Below are positions 49,844-59,770 of a stretch of 64,000 nt of DNA, one piece after another (the first letter of the stretch is position 1; each line of letters starts with the position of its first letter). Position numbers and translations under genes: made by a program. The DNA lies in contig NZ_JAEK01000005.1 of assembly GCF_000518865.1 (NCBI RefSeq), forward strand, positions 124,001 to 188,000. Reading direction: 5' to 3'. The notes beneath the pieces were generated by a model that was not told the DNA's origin, made no database searches, and saw only the letters and a list, made by a program, of their open reading frames with translations. The stretch comes from Bacillus sp. J37 (lineage in GTDB: Bacteria > Bacillota > Bacilli > Bacillales > Bacillaceae).

Positions 49844-50752
49844 TTAACATTTTTTTCGGTCCTTTGTTTCATTTATTAGCATCTTTATCCCAGGAAATTC
49901 TTCTATAATATGTGAAGCATCCTGTACAAGCTTTGCACCGTTTTGGATTAATTCATTTGTACCTCCGCAGTACTCATCAAAAATAGAACCTGGAACAGCG
50001 AATACTTCACGATTTTGTTCAAGTGCCTGTTGGGCTGTAATGAGTGATCCGCTTTTTTTTTGAGCTTGTATAATAATCGTGCCCTTGGAAAGACCACTAA
50101 TCAATCTATTTCTCATTGGAAAATGCCATTTTTGAGGTGGAGTAGATGGAGGATGTTCTGAAAGAATGAGATGTGAGGTCATGATCTGTTCTGCCAGAGG
50201 CCGATTTTGTTTAGGATACAAATGATAAATACCTCCAGCTATTACAGCAATGGTTTTACCTTTTTGATTAATAGAAAGTGTATGTGCCAATGCATCGATT
50301 CCTTTTGCCAGTCCACTTACAATCACCCAATTATTTACGATTAATGGTTTTATTATATATTCCAGTGCAAATCTACCATATTGACTCGGGTTCCTTGTAC
50401 CTACAATACCAATGCTTTGTGCTGAATGAGATAGTTCAATATCACCTTTGTAAAACAAAAATGGTGGTGGATCAGAAATCTCTTTTAACAAAGGTGGGTA
50501 TGCCTGGTCATATAGGGAGAGAAACATGATGTTATCTTTCTTATATTGTTTTTCGAGGGCTAAGAATGACAGAGAATGATATTCCTTTTTTATAGCTTGG
50601 ATTTTTTCCTTTTTTAACTGAAAGTAAGATTCCCATTCATGGTCTTTCAAATGAAAAAAGAGCTTGAGCGTAGGGTCTACACTCATAATTTTACGAAGTA
50701 ACTGCTGACTTACTCCCTTACAATGAGCTAATAAAAACAATTCTTTATTCAT
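49844..50752 (-). CDS. dprA: DNA processing protein DprA (Smf)
   Basis: Loads RecA on incoming single-stranded DNA during transformation. Rossmann-like core motifs: GIVGTRNPSQYGRFALEYI, SGLAKGIDALAH, GGIYHLYPKQN and MRNRLISGLSKGTIIIQA. The ATG at 50752 has GGAGGG upstream and gives 302 residues. It sits between sucD and topA as in B. subtilis. Presence does not prove competence. Confidence 0.96.
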   Translation of the reverse strand: MNKELFLLAHCKGVSQQLLRKIMSVDPTLKLFFHLKDHEWESYFQLKKEKIQAIKKEYHSLSFLALEKQYKKDNIMFLSLYDQAYPPLLKEISDPPPFLFYKGDIELSHSAQSIGIVGTRNPSQYGRFALEYIIKPLIVNNWVIVSGLAKGIDALAHTLSINQKGKTIAVIAGGIYHLYPKQNRPLAEQIMTSHLILSEHPPSTPPQKWHFPMRNRLISGLSKGTIIIQAQKKSGSLITAQQALEQNREVFAVPGSIFDEYCGGTNELIQNGAKLVQDASHIIEEFPGIKMLINETKDRKKC

Positions 50753-50771
50753 ATTTCCCTCCAATTTTGCA

Positions 50772-50805
50772 CAACAAATAGGAACAGGTAAAAAACCTGT
50801 TCCTA
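50772..50805 (-). terminator. Probable terminator after sucD
   Basis: Perfect 11-bp stem TAGGAACAGGT / ACCTGTTCCTA with a 6-T loop, then TTTGTTGTG on the minus strand. Follows the sucD stop by 12 bases and precedes dprA. The T tract is short, so read-through into dprA is possible. Confidence 0.75.
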
Positions 50806-50817
50806 CTATTAAATTTA

Positions 50818-51720
50818 TTAATGTGTTTTACATTTTTCAAGTAATCCTTGATCTTTTAATACTGAAATAAGCGTTTCTCCCATAACAGATGGAGTATCAG
50901 CCACTTTAATTCCACAAGCATTCATTGTTTTAATTTTTTCTTCAGCAGTACCTTTACCACCTGAAATGATTGCACCTGCGTGACCCATGCGTTTTCCTGG
51001 AGGTGCTGTTTGACCGCCTATGAAACCTACAACAGGTTTTGTCATATTCGCTTTTACCCATTCTGCCGCTTCCTCTTCAGCTGTACCACCAATTTCTCCA
51101 ATCATAATGACAGCGTATGTGTCTTCATCTTCGTTGAAGGCTTTAAGGACATCAATAAAGTTTGTACCGTTAACAGGGTCCCCGCCGATTCCTACAGCAG
51201 TTGATTGACCAATACCGGCTTGTGATAGTTGGTGAACTGCTTCATACGTTAAAGTACCAGAGCGAGATACGACACCAACATGTCCTTTTTTATGAATATA
51301 TCCAGGCATAATACCAATTTTGCACTCTTCAGGAGTAATAACCCCCGGACAGTTTGGCCCTACAAGGCGAGTTTTCTTTCCTTCCATGTAGCGCTTCACT
51401 TTTACCATGTCCATTACAGGAATATGTTCTGTAATACAAATGACCAAATCTAATTCTGCATCTACACCTTCCATAATCGCATCTGCAGCGAATGGAGCAG
51501 GCACGTAGATAACAGATGCATTTGCACCGGTCGTTTGTACTGCTTCTTGAACTGTATTAAATACAGGCACCCCTTCTACCTCTGTACCACCTTTACCAGG
51601 TGTTACACCTCCAACAATATTTGTTCCATACTCCAGCATTTGCTTTGTATGGAATAACGCTGTTGAACCAGTGATACCTTGTACAATAACTTTTGTATCT
51701 TTATTAATAAATACACTCAT
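50818..51720 (-). CDS. sucD: Succinyl-CoA synthetase alpha subunit
   Basis: TCA-cycle enzyme subunit that binds CoA and carries the phosphohistidine intermediate, in [19 protein letters not shown]-terminal CoA-binding [20 protein letters not shown]. 300 residues, equal to B. subtilis. 18 bases after sucC. Confidence 0.98.
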   Translation of the reverse strand: MSVFINKDTKVIVQGITGSTALFHTKQMLEYGTNIVGGVTPGKGGTEVEGVPVFNTVQEAVQTTGANASVIYVPAPFAADAIMEGVDAELDLVICITEHIPVMDMVKVKRYMEGKKTRLVGPNCPGVITPEECKIGIMPGYIHKKGHVGVVSRSGTLTYEAVHQLSQAGIGQSTAVGIGGDPVNGTNFIDVLKAFNEDEDTYAVIMIGEIGGTAEEEAAEWVKANMTKPVVGFIGGQTAPPGKRMGHAGAIISGGKGTAEEKIKTMNACGIKVADTPSVMGETLISVLKDQGLLEKCKTH

Positions 51721-51738
51721 ATTTGTCCCCTGCCTTTC

Positions 51739-52899
51739 TTACTTCACTAATGAAACGATTTTTTGTGCGCCGTCAGCCATAGACTCTGCAGAAGTAATAT
51801 TTAAACCGGATTCATCTAAAATTTTCTTACCTAATTCAACGTTTGTACCTTCAAGGCGTACAACAAGAGGAATTTCTAAGCCAACCTGTTTAGTCGCTTC
51901 TACTACACCTTCAGCTATTACATCACATTTCATAATTCCACCAAAGATGTTAACGAAAATTCCTTTTACATTTTGATCAGAAAGAATAATTTTGAAAGCT
52001 TCAGTTACTTTTTCTGCAGTTGCACCGCCCCCAACATCCAGGAAGTTTGCAGGTTCGCCGCCATAGTACTTAATAATATCCATTGTAGACATAGCAAGAC
52101 CGGCACCGTTTACCATACAGCCAATATTTCCATCTAAAGAAATATAACTTAAGTCATATTTAGAAGCTTCAATTTCTTTTGGATCTTCTTCTTCAAGATC
52201 ACGATATTCTACGATATCCTTATGGCGATATAATGCATTTGAATCAAAATTCAATTTTGCATCTAGTGCCATAACCTTTCCATCACCAGTTATCACTAAA
52301 GGATTAATCTCTGCGATTGAACAATCTTTTTCAACGAATACTTGATATAGCCCCATCATAAACTTAACAGCTTGACCAACTAATTCTTTTGGAATATTAA
52401 TATTGAATGCAATTCTTCTAGCTTGATAGCCTTGTAGACCAACAGCAGGGTCAATAACCTCTTTAAAGATCTTCTCCGGTGTTTGTTCTGCTACTTCCTC
52501 AATCTCTGTTCCACCCTCTTCAGAAGCCATTAAAACGACACGAGAAGTAGCGCGGTCCAATACAAGACCTACATAATATTCTTTCTTAATATCACAGCCT
52601 TCTTCAATAAGGAGACGTTTTACTTCCTTGCCTTCAGGACCTGTCTGATGTGTAACAAGTGTTTTTCCTAAAATTTCTTCTGCATATGTACGTGCTTCGT
52701 CAAGGTTTTTCGCAACTTTTACCCCTCCTGCTTTACCGCGTCCACCTGCATGGATTTGCGCTTTTACCACTACTACATCTGTTCCAAGTTCTTTTGCAGC
52801 TTCAACTGCTTCATCTACAGAAAAAGCAACTCGTCCATTAGGTACAGAAACTCCGTATTTTCGAAGGAGTTCTTTTCCTTGGTACTCATGGATATTCAT
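51739..52899 (-). CDS. sucC: Succinyl-CoA synthetase beta subunit
   Basis: Nucleotide-binding ATP-grasp subunit. Begins [17 protein letters not shown], with [18 protein letters not shown] and [19 protein letters not shown]. The ATG at 52899 has AGGAGG upstream and gives 386 residues; the longer frame to 52947 has no start signal. Forms a two-gene operon with sucD. Confidence 0.98.
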   Translation of the reverse strand: MNIHEYQGKELLRKYGVSVPNGRVAFSVDEAVEAAKELGTDVVVVKAQIHAGGRGKAGGVKVAKNLDEARTYAEEILGKTLVTHQTGPEGKEVKRLLIEEGCDIKKEYYVGLVLDRATSRVVLMASEEGGTEIEEVAEQTPEKIFKEVIDPAVGLQGYQARRIAFNINIPKELVGQAVKFMMGLYQVFVEKDCSIAEINPLVITGDGKVMALDAKLNFDSNALYRHKDIVEYRDLEEEDPKEIEASKYDLSYISLDGNIGCMVNGAGLAMSTMDIIKYYGGEPANFLDVGGGATAEKVTEAFKIILSDQNVKGIFVNIFGGIMKCDVIAEGVVEATKQVGLEIPLVVRLEGTNVELGKKILDESGLNITSAESMADGAQKIVSLVK

Positions 52900-52947
52900 T
52901 TGCCATCCTCCTAACCAATTTGCATAAAAATTAGACTGCGCTTTCAT

Positions 52948-52977
52948 TTTATATAATAGATCGAACCTTGTCTACAA
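52948..52977 (-). promoter_or_regulatory. Sigma-A promoter candidate for sucCD
   Basis: Minus strand TTGTAG, an 18-base spacer, TATAAA. Weak -35. Located about 50 bases upstream of sucC, after the ylqH terminator, so a promoter is expected here. Confidence 0.4.
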
Positions 52978-53065
52978 TTACACACAAAATAGTAAAATTC
53001 AAGTTAATTTTTATTTTTTTAGTATAAAAGAAAATACAAATTTAATAGACTTTTTACCCAGATAA

Positions 53066-53119
53066 AACAAAGAACCTATACGTATGAGAGAATCAGCGAG
53101 TCACTATCATACTATAGGT
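53066..53119 (-). terminator. Probable terminator after ylqH
   Basis: Stem ACCTATA-GTATGA / TCATAC-G-TATAGGT with one bulged G and a ~20-base loop, followed by TCTTTGTTTT on the minus strand. It ends the rnhB-ylqG-ylqH unit. Confidence 0.55.
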
Positions 53120-53131
53120 CTATTAGAGATA

Positions 53132-53416
53132 TTACTCATTCTTTGCTTTTATTTCTTTCTCTAAGCTATACACAAAAGCAAATATTTCTGCCACAGCCTC
53201 ATATAATTCTTCCGGAATTTGCTGGTGTATCTCAAGTTTTGATAAAAGCTCTACAAGGACCTTATCCTCATGTACGTGAATATCTTTATATTTGGCTTTC
53301 TCTAGTATTTCTTCTGCAACAAATCCACTACCTTTTGCAATTACCTTTGGTGCCTTCTCATTTTCTTTGTCATACCTTAAGGCAATCGCCTTTTTTACAT
53401 AATCTTTATTCATCAT
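53132..53416 (-). CDS. ylqH: FlhB C-terminal-domain-like protein YlqH
   Basis: 94 residues resembling the cytoplasmic tail of FlhB after the NPTH cleavage site: AIALRYDKENEKAPKVIAKG, then a segment ending IPEELYEAVAEIFAFVYSL. FlhB in this window ends with the same pattern (AIALRYDETKMDAPYVVAMG, IPDEFFQAVAEIIAYVYQA). No membrane helices and no NPTH. Starts inside the ylqG stop (ATGATGA). Possible exchangeable partner of FlhB; role not proven. Confidence 0.9.
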   Translation of the reverse strand: MMNKDYVKKAIALRYDKENEKAPKVIAKGSGFVAEEILEKAKYKDIHVHEDKVLVELLSKLEIHQQIPEELYEAVAEIFAFVYSLEKEIKAKNE

Positions 53417-54666
53417 ATCTTCACATCAACTCCTGTATAAGGACCGAAACCACTTGTTATGCTAACTTGCTCTTTATGATGGGATTGGTTTGCTGCTGTA
53501 TCAAATGATCTAACATGAACAGCAGATAATTTATAGTCCATTTCATGTAAGAGCTCTTTTAGTCCTTCAGAGTGATTGGATATAATAGGTTTTATATTTT
53601 CAAAGTTGTTTGTGATGCTAATGGTGATCACTCTGTTTTGTATTTGTACATCCACCATCATTTCTTTAAGAATAGGTAGCTGTAAATAAAAAAGAATGCG
53701 GCAAAATGATGGGTCAATTTTTCCGTTTTCTTGTTTTTTTCCGTGCCATTGTATGGTCAAATCAGAATTCCCCAATGGAAACAAAGGAACTTGTGTGATC
53801 ATCTGAGTTGTAGGGCCTAAATCTTGTTGAAGTAATGTTTGCCCGTTCAATCGTTGGATAAGTGAATCAATCTGATCTTTGACCTTTGCAAGTCCTTCAC
53901 CTTCTTTACTAACAACCATTAGCATCTCCCTTAGTGCTTGTATCTCATTGGTAATATCTTTTATTGTCAAGCGATTCTCTCCCCCTAACTCAAATTGCTT
54001 TACTAAGAGGAGGTCATCCGAATTTTGCATGAGGTTTAATAATGATTGTTGCAATTGTCTAACAATATTTGATGGCTGATCCAATCCCTGCAATGAATGA
54101 AATAAAGTGCCGATTTGGTTTGCTAATGAGACATTGGATTGTGTTTGCATGAGGGACTTTATCACATTTTCTGTTAGTGGATATTCTTGTTTAATTGCAA
54201 ATTTTGCTGCCTCCACAAAAGCTGATACATCTCTTTTTGGTGTATTCTTCAGCATTTCTATTACATCTAGCAGTTGCTCCTTGGTAAATGGAATGTGATC
54301 TTTTGCTAATTCACCAGTTAATAATATATTTTCTTTTGATGTCTTTTGCTGAAACATTGTAAGCAAATCTTTTGCGATTGACTGGTTTGTCAAATGATTT
54401 ACTTGCTTAATGATCTTTAATTGTAACCCCTGTTGTTCAGATCCTTTCACACGAAACCAGTAGCGGTCGAAGGAATTTAATGGAGCTTCAAGCTGAGCAA
54501 CTAACTTTGATTGACCTATTTGAATTAATGCCTTTTGATCAGGAAAGAGTTTAAGTACTTGCCCTTGAACTACTTGATTATTTGTTAATGTCAACTTATT
54601 TGTTGACCTATTCATTTGTCCAATAGAATCATTAAGAAATCCTTTCATAGCTGAAAGTTGAATCAT
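53413..54666 (-). CDS. ylqG: FliK-like protein YlqG
   Basis: 417 residues, mostly helical, Gln/Leu-rich, ending in a domain resembling the FliK hook-length C-terminus (LPILKEMMVDVQIQNRVITI, then a segment ending LLHEMDYKLSAVHVRSFD). Neighbour YlqH resembles the FlhB tail, so the pair mirrors the FliK-FlhB switch outside the flagellar operon. B. subtilis has the same pair here with a longer YlqG. Function unknown. Confidence 0.85.
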   Translation of the reverse strand: MIQLSAMKGFLNDSIGQMNRSTNKLTLTNNQVVQGQVLKLFPDQKALIQIGQSKLVAQLEAPLNSFDRYWFRVKGSEQQGLQLKIIKQVNHLTNQSIAKDLLTMFQQKTSKENILLTGELAKDHIPFTKEQLLDVIEMLKNTPKRDVSAFVEAAKFAIKQEYPLTENVIKSLMQTQSNVSLANQIGTLFHSLQGLDQPSNIVRQLQQSLLNLMQNSDDLLLVKQFELGGENRLTIKDITNEIQALREMLMVVSKEGEGLAKVKDQIDSLIQRLNGQTLLQQDLGPTTQMITQVPLFPLGNSDLTIQWHGKKQENGKIDPSFCRILFYLQLPILKEMMVDVQIQNRVITISITNNFENIKPIISNHSEGLKELLHEMDYKLSAVHVRSFDTAANQSHHKEQVSITSGFGPYTGVDVKI

Positions 54667-54684
54667 TTTCTTTCTCTCCTTAAA

Positions 54685-55455
54685 TCAAGGATTTTGAAGC
54701 TCTTTAATTGGTGCGAAACTCTTTCGATGGTGCTCAGTAACTCCATGTATATTTAAAGCCTCTAAATGTTGTTTTGTTCCATACCCCATATGTTGATCAA
54801 ATCCATACTCGGGGTATTGATTCGCAATGTCTACCATTATTCGATCTCGAGTAACTTTTGCAATGACTGAACTTGCTGCAATTGAAATACTTTGAGAATC
54901 ACCCTTGATAATTGATGTTTGTGGAATCTGTACATTAAGTTTCATAGCATCTAATAGTAAATAAGTCGGTGTTTTCGAAAGATTTTCAATTGCCTTTGAC
55001 ATTGCAAGCTTCGTTGCTTCATAAATATTAATTTCATCAATAATTGATGGAGAAACGATTCCAACACCTATTGCTTCAGCCTGTTCATGAATCATGTCAT
55101 AAAAGCGTTCCCTCATCAATGCCGTGAGTTTTTTAGAATCTGTTAATCCAGGAATATAGCAATCCTCTTTTAGAATAACAGCTGCTGCTACAACTGGTCC
55201 TGCCAACGGTCCACGGCCAACCTCATCAATACCTGCTATAAGATGAAATCCATTCTTTTTAGCTTCTCTCTCAAAGCGAAGCATGCTATAAAACTGGCTT
55301 TGTAGTTTTCTCTGCTGCTCATATTGTTTGAACCACTTTTCAACTAATTGCTGTACTCCTTTTCTATGATCAGACTGACACTCTACTAGAAATGGATCAG
55401 CTTCATTTGTTATTGAAGAAAGTTTTTGTTTAATTTCATTAATCGTTAATTGCAT
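54685..55455 (-). CDS. rnhB: Ribonuclease HII
   Basis: Removes ribonucleotides from DNA and RNA-DNA hybrids. Catalytic D77 and E78 in [20 protein letters not shown], with further aspartates in LLDAM and KVTRDR. The N-terminal ~70-residue extension is typical of Bacillus RNase HII. ATG at 55455 with GGGAG upstream gives 256 residues; the longer frame is not supported. Confidence 0.97.
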   Translation of the reverse strand: MQLTINEIKQKLSSITNEADPFLVECQSDHRKGVQQLVEKWFKQYEQQRKLQSQFYSMLRFEREAKKNGFHLIAGIDEVGRGPLAGPVVAAAVILKEDCYIPGLTDSKKLTALMRERFYDMIHEQAEAIGVGIVSPSIIDEINIYEATKLAMSKAIENLSKTPTYLLLDAMKLNVQIPQTSIIKGDSQSISIAASSVIAKVTRDRIMVDIANQYPEYGFDQHMGYGTKQHLEALNIHGVTEHHRKSFAPIKELQNP

Positions 55456-55540
55456 GTCTTGTTTCTCCCTATTACGCATATTGTCTGTTTTTGTATGTAC
55501 GTTTTATAAATATATATCTATTATATCGGCACATAATATA

Positions 55541-55572
55541 ATAAATAAAGACCCGCATCTTATGAGCGAGTC
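55541..55572 (-). terminator. Intrinsic terminator after rbgA
   Basis: Stem GACTCGC / GCGGGTC (one T-G pair) with a 9-base loop and TTTATTTATT on the minus strand. Begins about 10 bases after the rbgA stop. Confidence 0.8.
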
Positions 55573-55581
55573 ATTTGAGTA

Positions 55582-56442
55582 TTATTCTTTTCTAAAATCT
55601 GCAGGTTTTTCAAAGGATAACCTTCCTAATTTATCTGTTCGAATTTCTCTTAAAATGAGCTCAGATGTTTTATCATAATCAATATACCCACCTGACATCA
55701 TACAACCACGCTTTTTACCGATTTCATCGAAAAGTGAAACAATTTCATCAGAAAGATCTTCTAAATGAAACCGTTCAATCAGTCTATTTGGATAATGTTC
55801 TTTTAAAAATGTTAATGCAAATACAGTTATGTCCTGTAAGTTCAAGATAGCATCTTTTATTGCGCCTGTAGTTGCAAGCTTTTGACCTACAAGCTGATCC
55901 TCAAATTTAGGCCATAGTATTCCCGGTGTGTCCAAGAGCTCTAGCTCGTTCCCTACCTTTACCCATTGTTGAGCAGTTGTGACACCAGGTCGATCTCCAG
56001 TTTTTGCTATATTTTTCTTTGCAAGTCTGTTAATCAATGTTGATTTACCTACATTAGGAATCCCAATGATTAAAGCACGTATCGCACGAGGCTTAATTCC
56101 CTTGGCAGCCATTTTATCAAATTTTCCCTTTAATAGAAGCTTTGACAAAGAAGTAATTTGCTTTAATCCTGTACCGGATTGAGCGTCAATTGCAATTGCA
56201 GGAATATCCAGTTCTTTGAAATATTCAATCCACTGTTTTGTAATTGCTTCATCCGCCTTATCAGCTTTATTCAATAACACAATCCTTGGTTTGGATGAAA
56301 CAATATCATCAATCATTGGATTTCTAGATGACATTGGAATTCTTGCATCAACAAGCTCAAAGACAATATCAATTAATTTAAGCTTTTCGGTAACTTGTCT
56401 TCTTGCTTTAGCCATATGTCCAGGAAACCATTGTATTGTCAT
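55582..56442 (-). CDS. rbgA: Ribosome biogenesis GTPase RbgA
   Basis: Circularly permuted GTPase needed late in 50S assembly. The G motifs appear in permuted order: NKAD (58-61), GIPNVGKST (127-134 region), DTPG (171-174). A helical C-terminal RNA-binding domain follows. 286 residues. Lies just after lepB. Confidence 0.97.
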   Translation of the reverse strand: MTIQWFPGHMAKARRQVTEKLKLIDIVFELVDARIPMSSRNPMIDDIVSSKPRIVLLNKADKADEAITKQWIEYFKELDIPAIAIDAQSGTGLKQITSLSKLLLKGKFDKMAAKGIKPRAIRALIIGIPNVGKSTLINRLAKKNIAKTGDRPGVTTAQQWVKVGNELELLDTPGILWPKFEDQLVGQKLATTGAIKDAILNLQDITVFALTFLKEHYPNRLIERFHLEDLSDEIVSLFDEIGKKRGCMMSGGYIDYDKTSELILREIRTDKLGRLSFEKPADFRKE

Positions 56443-56461
56443 AATTACACCTTCTTTTTTC

Positions 56462-57013
56462 TTACTCGACGAGACGAATTTGTGAGAATGGCCAATAGAC
56501 TAAACTTGTTTTCCCCATTACCTCTTCTATTGGTATCGTTCCTATATGTCTACTATCTTTACTTTGCCGTCTGTTATCACCCATAACAAACAGATGGCCT
56601 TGGGGTACCGTAGATTCCCCTGTAATGCTTTCTAAATCAAAAGGCTCTGTTAAAGGACCATCTATGAGTTCAGTTTTATATTCATCAAGATATGGTTCTT
56701 CATATTTTTCGCCATTTATATATAGCGTATCATTTTTATATTCAACATGATCGCCTGGTAAGCCAATTACTCGTTTAATATAATCCTTATCAACCGTAGC
56801 ATGGAAAACAACGATATCAAAACGTTCAGGTTCACCTATTTTATATGAAAACTTATTCACAATCATTCTATCTTGTGTATGTAGTGTTGGCATCATTGAA
56901 TAACCATCAACTACAATAGGTGCAAAAAAGAAGGATCTTATGATTGCCGCTAAGATGACAGCGATAGCTAAAGCTTTTATCCACTCTAGAACTTCATTTT
57001 TCTTTTTTGTCAT
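56462..57013 (-). CDS. lepB: Type I signal peptidase
   Basis: Cleaves signal peptides at the outer face of the membrane. One N-terminal membrane anchor (about residues 12-31), catalytic serine S39 in GYSMMPTL, lysine K80 in [10 protein letters not shown], and the GDNR box near the C-terminus. ATG at 57013 with AGGTG upstream gives 183 residues. In B. subtilis, as I recall it, this position between rplS and rbgA has no signal peptidase gene, but it is common in related Bacilli. Confidence 0.95.
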   Translation of the reverse strand: MTKKKNEVLEWIKALAIAVILAAIIRSFFFAPIVVDGYSMMPTLHTQDRMIVNKFSYKIGEPERFDIVVFHATVDKDYIKRVIGLPGDHVEYKNDTLYINGEKYEEPYLDEYKTELIDGPLTEPFDLESITGESTVPQGHLFVMGDNRRQSKDSRHIGTIPIEEVMGKTSLVYWPFSQIRLVE

Positions 57014-57142
57014 ATCTTCACCTGCTTCTAGCAATCATTATGTCCACTGTTTGTTTCTTGATATACACGTATTTTTAATTGGCTTATTTTTATTTCTATG
57101 TAACAGTTTTTTTAAAATAGGTAAGGAATGACAATATTATTG

Positions 57143-57175
57143 AAAAAGGAGCTTGTTAAGCAACAAGCTCCTTTT
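57143..57175 (-). terminator. Intrinsic terminator after rplS
   Basis: Perfect stem AAAAGGAGCTTGTT / AACAAGCTCCTTTT with a 4-base loop and a T run on the minus strand, about 60 bases after the rplS stop. Confidence 0.93.
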
Positions 57176-57234
57176 CAACTATACGGACAGTATACTGACC
57201 CATATATTTTAGGCTTAGAGTAAACTAAGCTGTC

Positions 57235-57579
57235 TTATCGAATTTCTTTAATACGCGCAGCTTTACCACGTAATTGACGTAGATAGTAAAGTTTTGCACG
57301 GCGAACTTTACCGCGGCGAATAACTTCTAGCTTCGCGATCTTTGGTGTGTGTACAGGGAAAGTACGTTCAACACCTACACCGTAAGAGATCTTACGAACA
57401 GTAAATGTTTCGCTAATTCCACCACCACGACGCTTAATCACAACACCTTCAAATACCTGAATACGTTCGCGAGTACCCTCAACGATACTAACGTGTACAC
57501 GTACAGTATCACCAGGACGGAAAGAAGGTAAATCAGTTTTTAATTGCTCTTTTGTGATTTCTTCAATTAGTTTTTGCAT
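57235..57579 (-). CDS. rplS: 50S ribosomal protein L19
   Basis: Large-subunit protein at the subunit interface. [20 protein letters not shown] and [20 protein letters not shown] are diagnostic. ATG at 57579 with AAGGAG upstream gives 114 residues. It has its own promoter, a leader resembling the L19 autoregulatory element, and its own terminator, so it can be expressed apart from trmD. Confidence 0.97.
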   Translation of the reverse strand: MQKLIEEITKEQLKTDLPSFRPGDTVRVHVSIVEGTRERIQVFEGVVIKRRGGGISETFTVRKISYGVGVERTFPVHTPKIAKLEVIRRGKVRRAKLYYLRQLRGKAARIKEIR

Positions 57580-57600
57580 CGTTTTCAACTCCTTCCAACA

Positions 57601-57640
57601 GATGCTCATTCCAATATTTATAGATTGCAGCGGAACATCG
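57601..57640 (-). promoter_or_regulatory. L19-type leader (rplS autoregulation element)
   Basis: On the minus strand GATGTTCCGCTGC and GGAATGAGCATC can pair (GATG with CATC, TTCC with GGAA), and the ribosome site of rplS follows within 15 bases. This matches the form and place of the known Bacillus L19 leader, thought to let L19 control its own translation. Recognised by eye; not scored with a covariance model. Confidence 0.65.
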
Positions 57641-57644
57641 TTTT

Positions 57645-57676
57645 AAAAGACTTGCATATTATACATCAGCAAGTCA
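57645..57676 (-). other. Hairpin with short T run between trmD and rplS
   Basis: Stem GACTTGC / GCAAGTC with a 13-base loop, then TTTT on the minus strand. It can terminate the trmD transcript, but it also falls at the predicted 5' end of the rplS transcript and may be part of its leader. Confidence 0.6.
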
Positions 57677-57684
57677 CGAGATTT

Positions 57685-57713
57685 ATCATACCATATCACT
57701 ACTTTGGGTGCAA
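57685..57713 (-). promoter_or_regulatory. Sigma-A promoter for rplS
   Basis: Minus strand TTGCAC, a 17-base spacer, TATGAT, with an extended -10 TG just upstream. It begins 4 bases after the trmD stop and gives a leader of about 100 bases. Confidence 0.65.
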
Positions 57714-57716
57714 TAG

Positions 57717-58451
57717 CTAGATTCCATTTTGCCATTTTTTAATGATCGCTTTTTGTTTTTCTGTTAGCGGGTATTTTTCTAATAGGTCCGGACGACGTTC
57801 AAAGGTTCTTTTCAGAGATTGCTCCTCACGCCACTCAGCGATTAATTTGTGATTTCCTGATAAAAGTACTTCCGGCACTTTAAGGCCTCTAAAATCAGCC
57901 GGTCTTGTGTAATGGGGGTGCTCTAGCAAGCCGGAACTATAAGAATCTAAAATAGGAGAGTCCTCGTTACCCAGTACACCTGGAAGGAGCCGGACAATAC
58001 TATCTGTTATGACCATTGATGCAAGCTCTCCTCCCGTTAAGACAAAGTCACCTATAGAAATCTCATCTGTCACAAGATGTTCTCTAATCCTCTCGTCGTA
58101 GCCTTCATAGTGTCCACAAACAAAAAGTAGGTGATCCTCTCTAGCTAATTGTTCTGCTTTTGCTTGTGTAAACCTTTCACCTTGAGGGCAAACCAATATT
58201 ACCTTAGGCTTTGAGTTATGCTGTTTGCGTATGTCCTCTACAGCATCAAAAATAGGTTGTGGAGTTAATACCATCCCAGCTCCCCCGCCATAAGGATAAT
58301 CATCAACATTTTGATGTTTATTTGATGAATATTCACGAAAATTAATCACATTAAATGTAACAGCTTCTTTTTCTTGAGCTTTTTTAAGAATAGATTCATT
58401 TAATACTCCATAAAACATCTCTGGAAACAAAGTTAGAAAATCAATCTTCAT
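57717..58451 (-). CDS. trmD: tRNA (guanine-37-N1)-methyltransferase TrmD
   Basis: Methylates G37 to prevent frameshifting. SPOUT knot enzyme with [31 protein letters not shown] and [13 protein letters not shown]. 244 residues. Shares one base with the rimM stop. Confidence 0.97.
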   Translation of the reverse strand: MKIDFLTLFPEMFYGVLNESILKKAQEKEAVTFNVINFREYSSNKHQNVDDYPYGGGAGMVLTPQPIFDAVEDIRKQHNSKPKVILVCPQGERFTQAKAEQLAREDHLLFVCGHYEGYDERIREHLVTDEISIGDFVLTGGELASMVITDSIVRLLPGVLGNEDSPILDSYSSGLLEHPHYTRPADFRGLKVPEVLLSGNHKLIAEWREEQSLKRTFERRPDLLEKYPLTEKQKAIIKKWQNGI

Positions 58452-58972
58452 TAATCAAGTAACCCTTCCATTGGTGTGATAATGATCTTTTTTTCATCAA
58501 TGTTGATTTCTTTTACAATTTCATCTATGTATGGTACAAGCAAGTCTTTTCCTGCTTTTCTTTGAATAACCCAAACATCATTTGCACCTGTTGCCAGAAT
58601 TTCACGTATTGTTCCGATTTCTTCCCCGCTATCTGAATACACCTTACACCCTATAATTTCATGGAAGTAGTATTCACCTTCTTCAAGCTCAGATAATTGA
58701 GATTCTGATACTTTTATTAAAGAACCTTTAAAAGGCTCAACATCCTGAATAGAGTGTAATCCCTCAAACGTTAATAGGTCGAAGTTTTTATGTACACGGT
58801 GAGTGTCAACAATGACTTCTATCGGATTAGTTGATCCTTCCTTGAAAATATACAAAGTATTTCCAGGCTCATATCTTTCTTCAGCAAAATCTGTTTTTGA
58901 AATAACGCGTACTTCTCCTCTAATACCATGTGTATTGACTATTTTCCCAACATTAAACCATTTTTCAGCCAT
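58451..58972 (-). CDS. rimM: 16S rRNA processing protein RimM
   Basis: 30S maturation factor that binds S19. N-terminal [16 protein letters not shown] and a C-terminal PRC-barrel with [23 protein letters not shown] at 58972 with GAGGTG upstream gives 173 residues. Confidence 0.97.
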   Translation of the reverse strand: MAEKWFNVGKIVNTHGIRGEVRVISKTDFAEERYEPGNTLYIFKEGSTNPIEVIVDTHRVHKNFDLLTFEGLHSIQDVEPFKGSLIKVSESQLSELEEGEYYFHEIIGCKVYSDSGEEIGTIREILATGANDVWVIQRKAGKDLLVPYIDEIVKEINIDEKKIIITPMEGLLD

Positions 58973-58977
58973 ATTTA

Positions 58978-59358
58978 TCACCTCAGGCGTATTTGATCCA
59001 CTATACCATCTTTTATGACAATGCTCTTTTCTTTCATTAGTTCATCCCAATTGTCACCAACATTTAAATCAATTATAGCATCTACTTCTTTTTCTTTTAT
59101 TTCACTTCCGATTGGCAATGTATGTACCTGTTCTAGTTGAAACTCTACTAGCTTGATTTTTTCACGCCGTTTATCTATTTCTTTTAAAAATTGCGTCGAA
59201 AGCTGTTTACTTGTTTTCTCCACCTTTTTAAATTCAAAATACAGTTGATCACATTCTTGTTCGATCAACTTTTTTCGTGAAGAAAATTCTTTTATTAATG
59301 ATTGCTTACTAGTTTCTGTTATCATTTGTTTAACAGTCACGCGGTGGAGTATCTTCAT
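58978..59358 (-). CDS. ylqD: YlqD family protein
   Basis: 126-residue conserved Bacillus protein, with a central coiled coil (about residues 20-80, Lys/Glu-rich) and a conserved C-terminal part ([20 protein letters not shown], then [11 protein letters not shown]). Function unknown. Always beside rimM in Bacilli, so a link to ribosome maturation is an inference. It is the first gene after a double terminator and a good promoter. Confidence 0.9.
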   Translation of the reverse strand: MKILHRVTVKQMITETSKQSLIKEFSSRKKLIEQECDQLYFEFKKVEKTSKQLSTQFLKEIDKRREKIKLVEFQLEQVHTLPIGSEIKEKEVDAIIDLNVGDNWDELMKEKSIVIKDGIVDQIRLR

Positions 59359-59394
59359 TATTGTTCCTCCCCTTTAAAGCTTAATACCTACTAA

Positions 59395-59422
59395 AGTATA
59401 AGCACTCACCAACTTTTATCAA
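59395..59422 (-). promoter_or_regulatory. Sigma-A promoter for ylqD-rimM-trmD
   Basis: Minus strand TTGATA, a 16-base spacer, TATACT, about 40 bases upstream of ylqD and after the two khpA terminators. Confidence 0.65.
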
Positions 59423-59440
59423 ATGTTGTAAAGTATTTGA

Positions 59441-59486
59441 AAAACTAAGGCTTTTGCCAAGTCCTAATGGCGAAAGCCTTAGTTTT
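59441..59486 (-). terminator. Second terminator after khpA; also repeat copy A
   Basis: Long stem (AAAACTAAGGCTTT.GCCA against TGGC.AAAGCCTTAGTTTT) with an 8-base loop and T run on both strands, so it could act in either direction. The core GCCAAGTCCTAATGGC recurs in diverged form at 62007-62049. Confidence 0.85.
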
Positions 59487-59496
59487 CTGATAGTAC

Positions 59497-59529
59497 AAAA
59501 AAAGGGGAGGAACCTCCTCACCCTTTTTT
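59497..59529 (-). terminator. First terminator after khpA
   Basis: Stem AAAAAAGGG-(T)-GAGGA / TCCTC-CCCTTTTTT with one bulge and a 3-base loop; 5' arm overlaps the khpA stop codon and seven T follow. Confidence 0.88.
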
Positions 59530-59770
59530 AGTCGTTAATCTCTAGTTGGATTCGTTTAGATGAATTAGATCCCGCTGCATAAACAACAGTTCGAATGGCT
59601 TTTGCGATCCTTCCTTGCTTACCGATCACTTTACCGATATCGTCCTTATGAACAGAAAGTTGGAAAATCATTTGATGCCCCTCTTCATGTTCAGTGATCT
59701 CAATCTGATCTGGCTTATCAACAAGCGGCCTCACAATTGCTTCGATTAACTCTTTCATCTCAACAGTCAT
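59528..59770 (-). CDS. khpA: KH-domain RNA-binding protein KhpA (YlqC)
   Basis: 80-residue single KH domain with the RNA-binding GKQGRIAK loop in VIGKQGRIAKAIRTVV. Partners with KhpB in other Firmicutes to bind RNA and affect cell shape. Start codon shares one base with the rpsP stop, so the two are coupled. Confidence 0.95.
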   Translation of the reverse strand: MTVEMKELIEAIVRPLVDKPDQIEITEHEEGHQMIFQLSVHKDDIGKVIGKQGRIAKAIRTVVYAAGSNSSKRIQLEIND

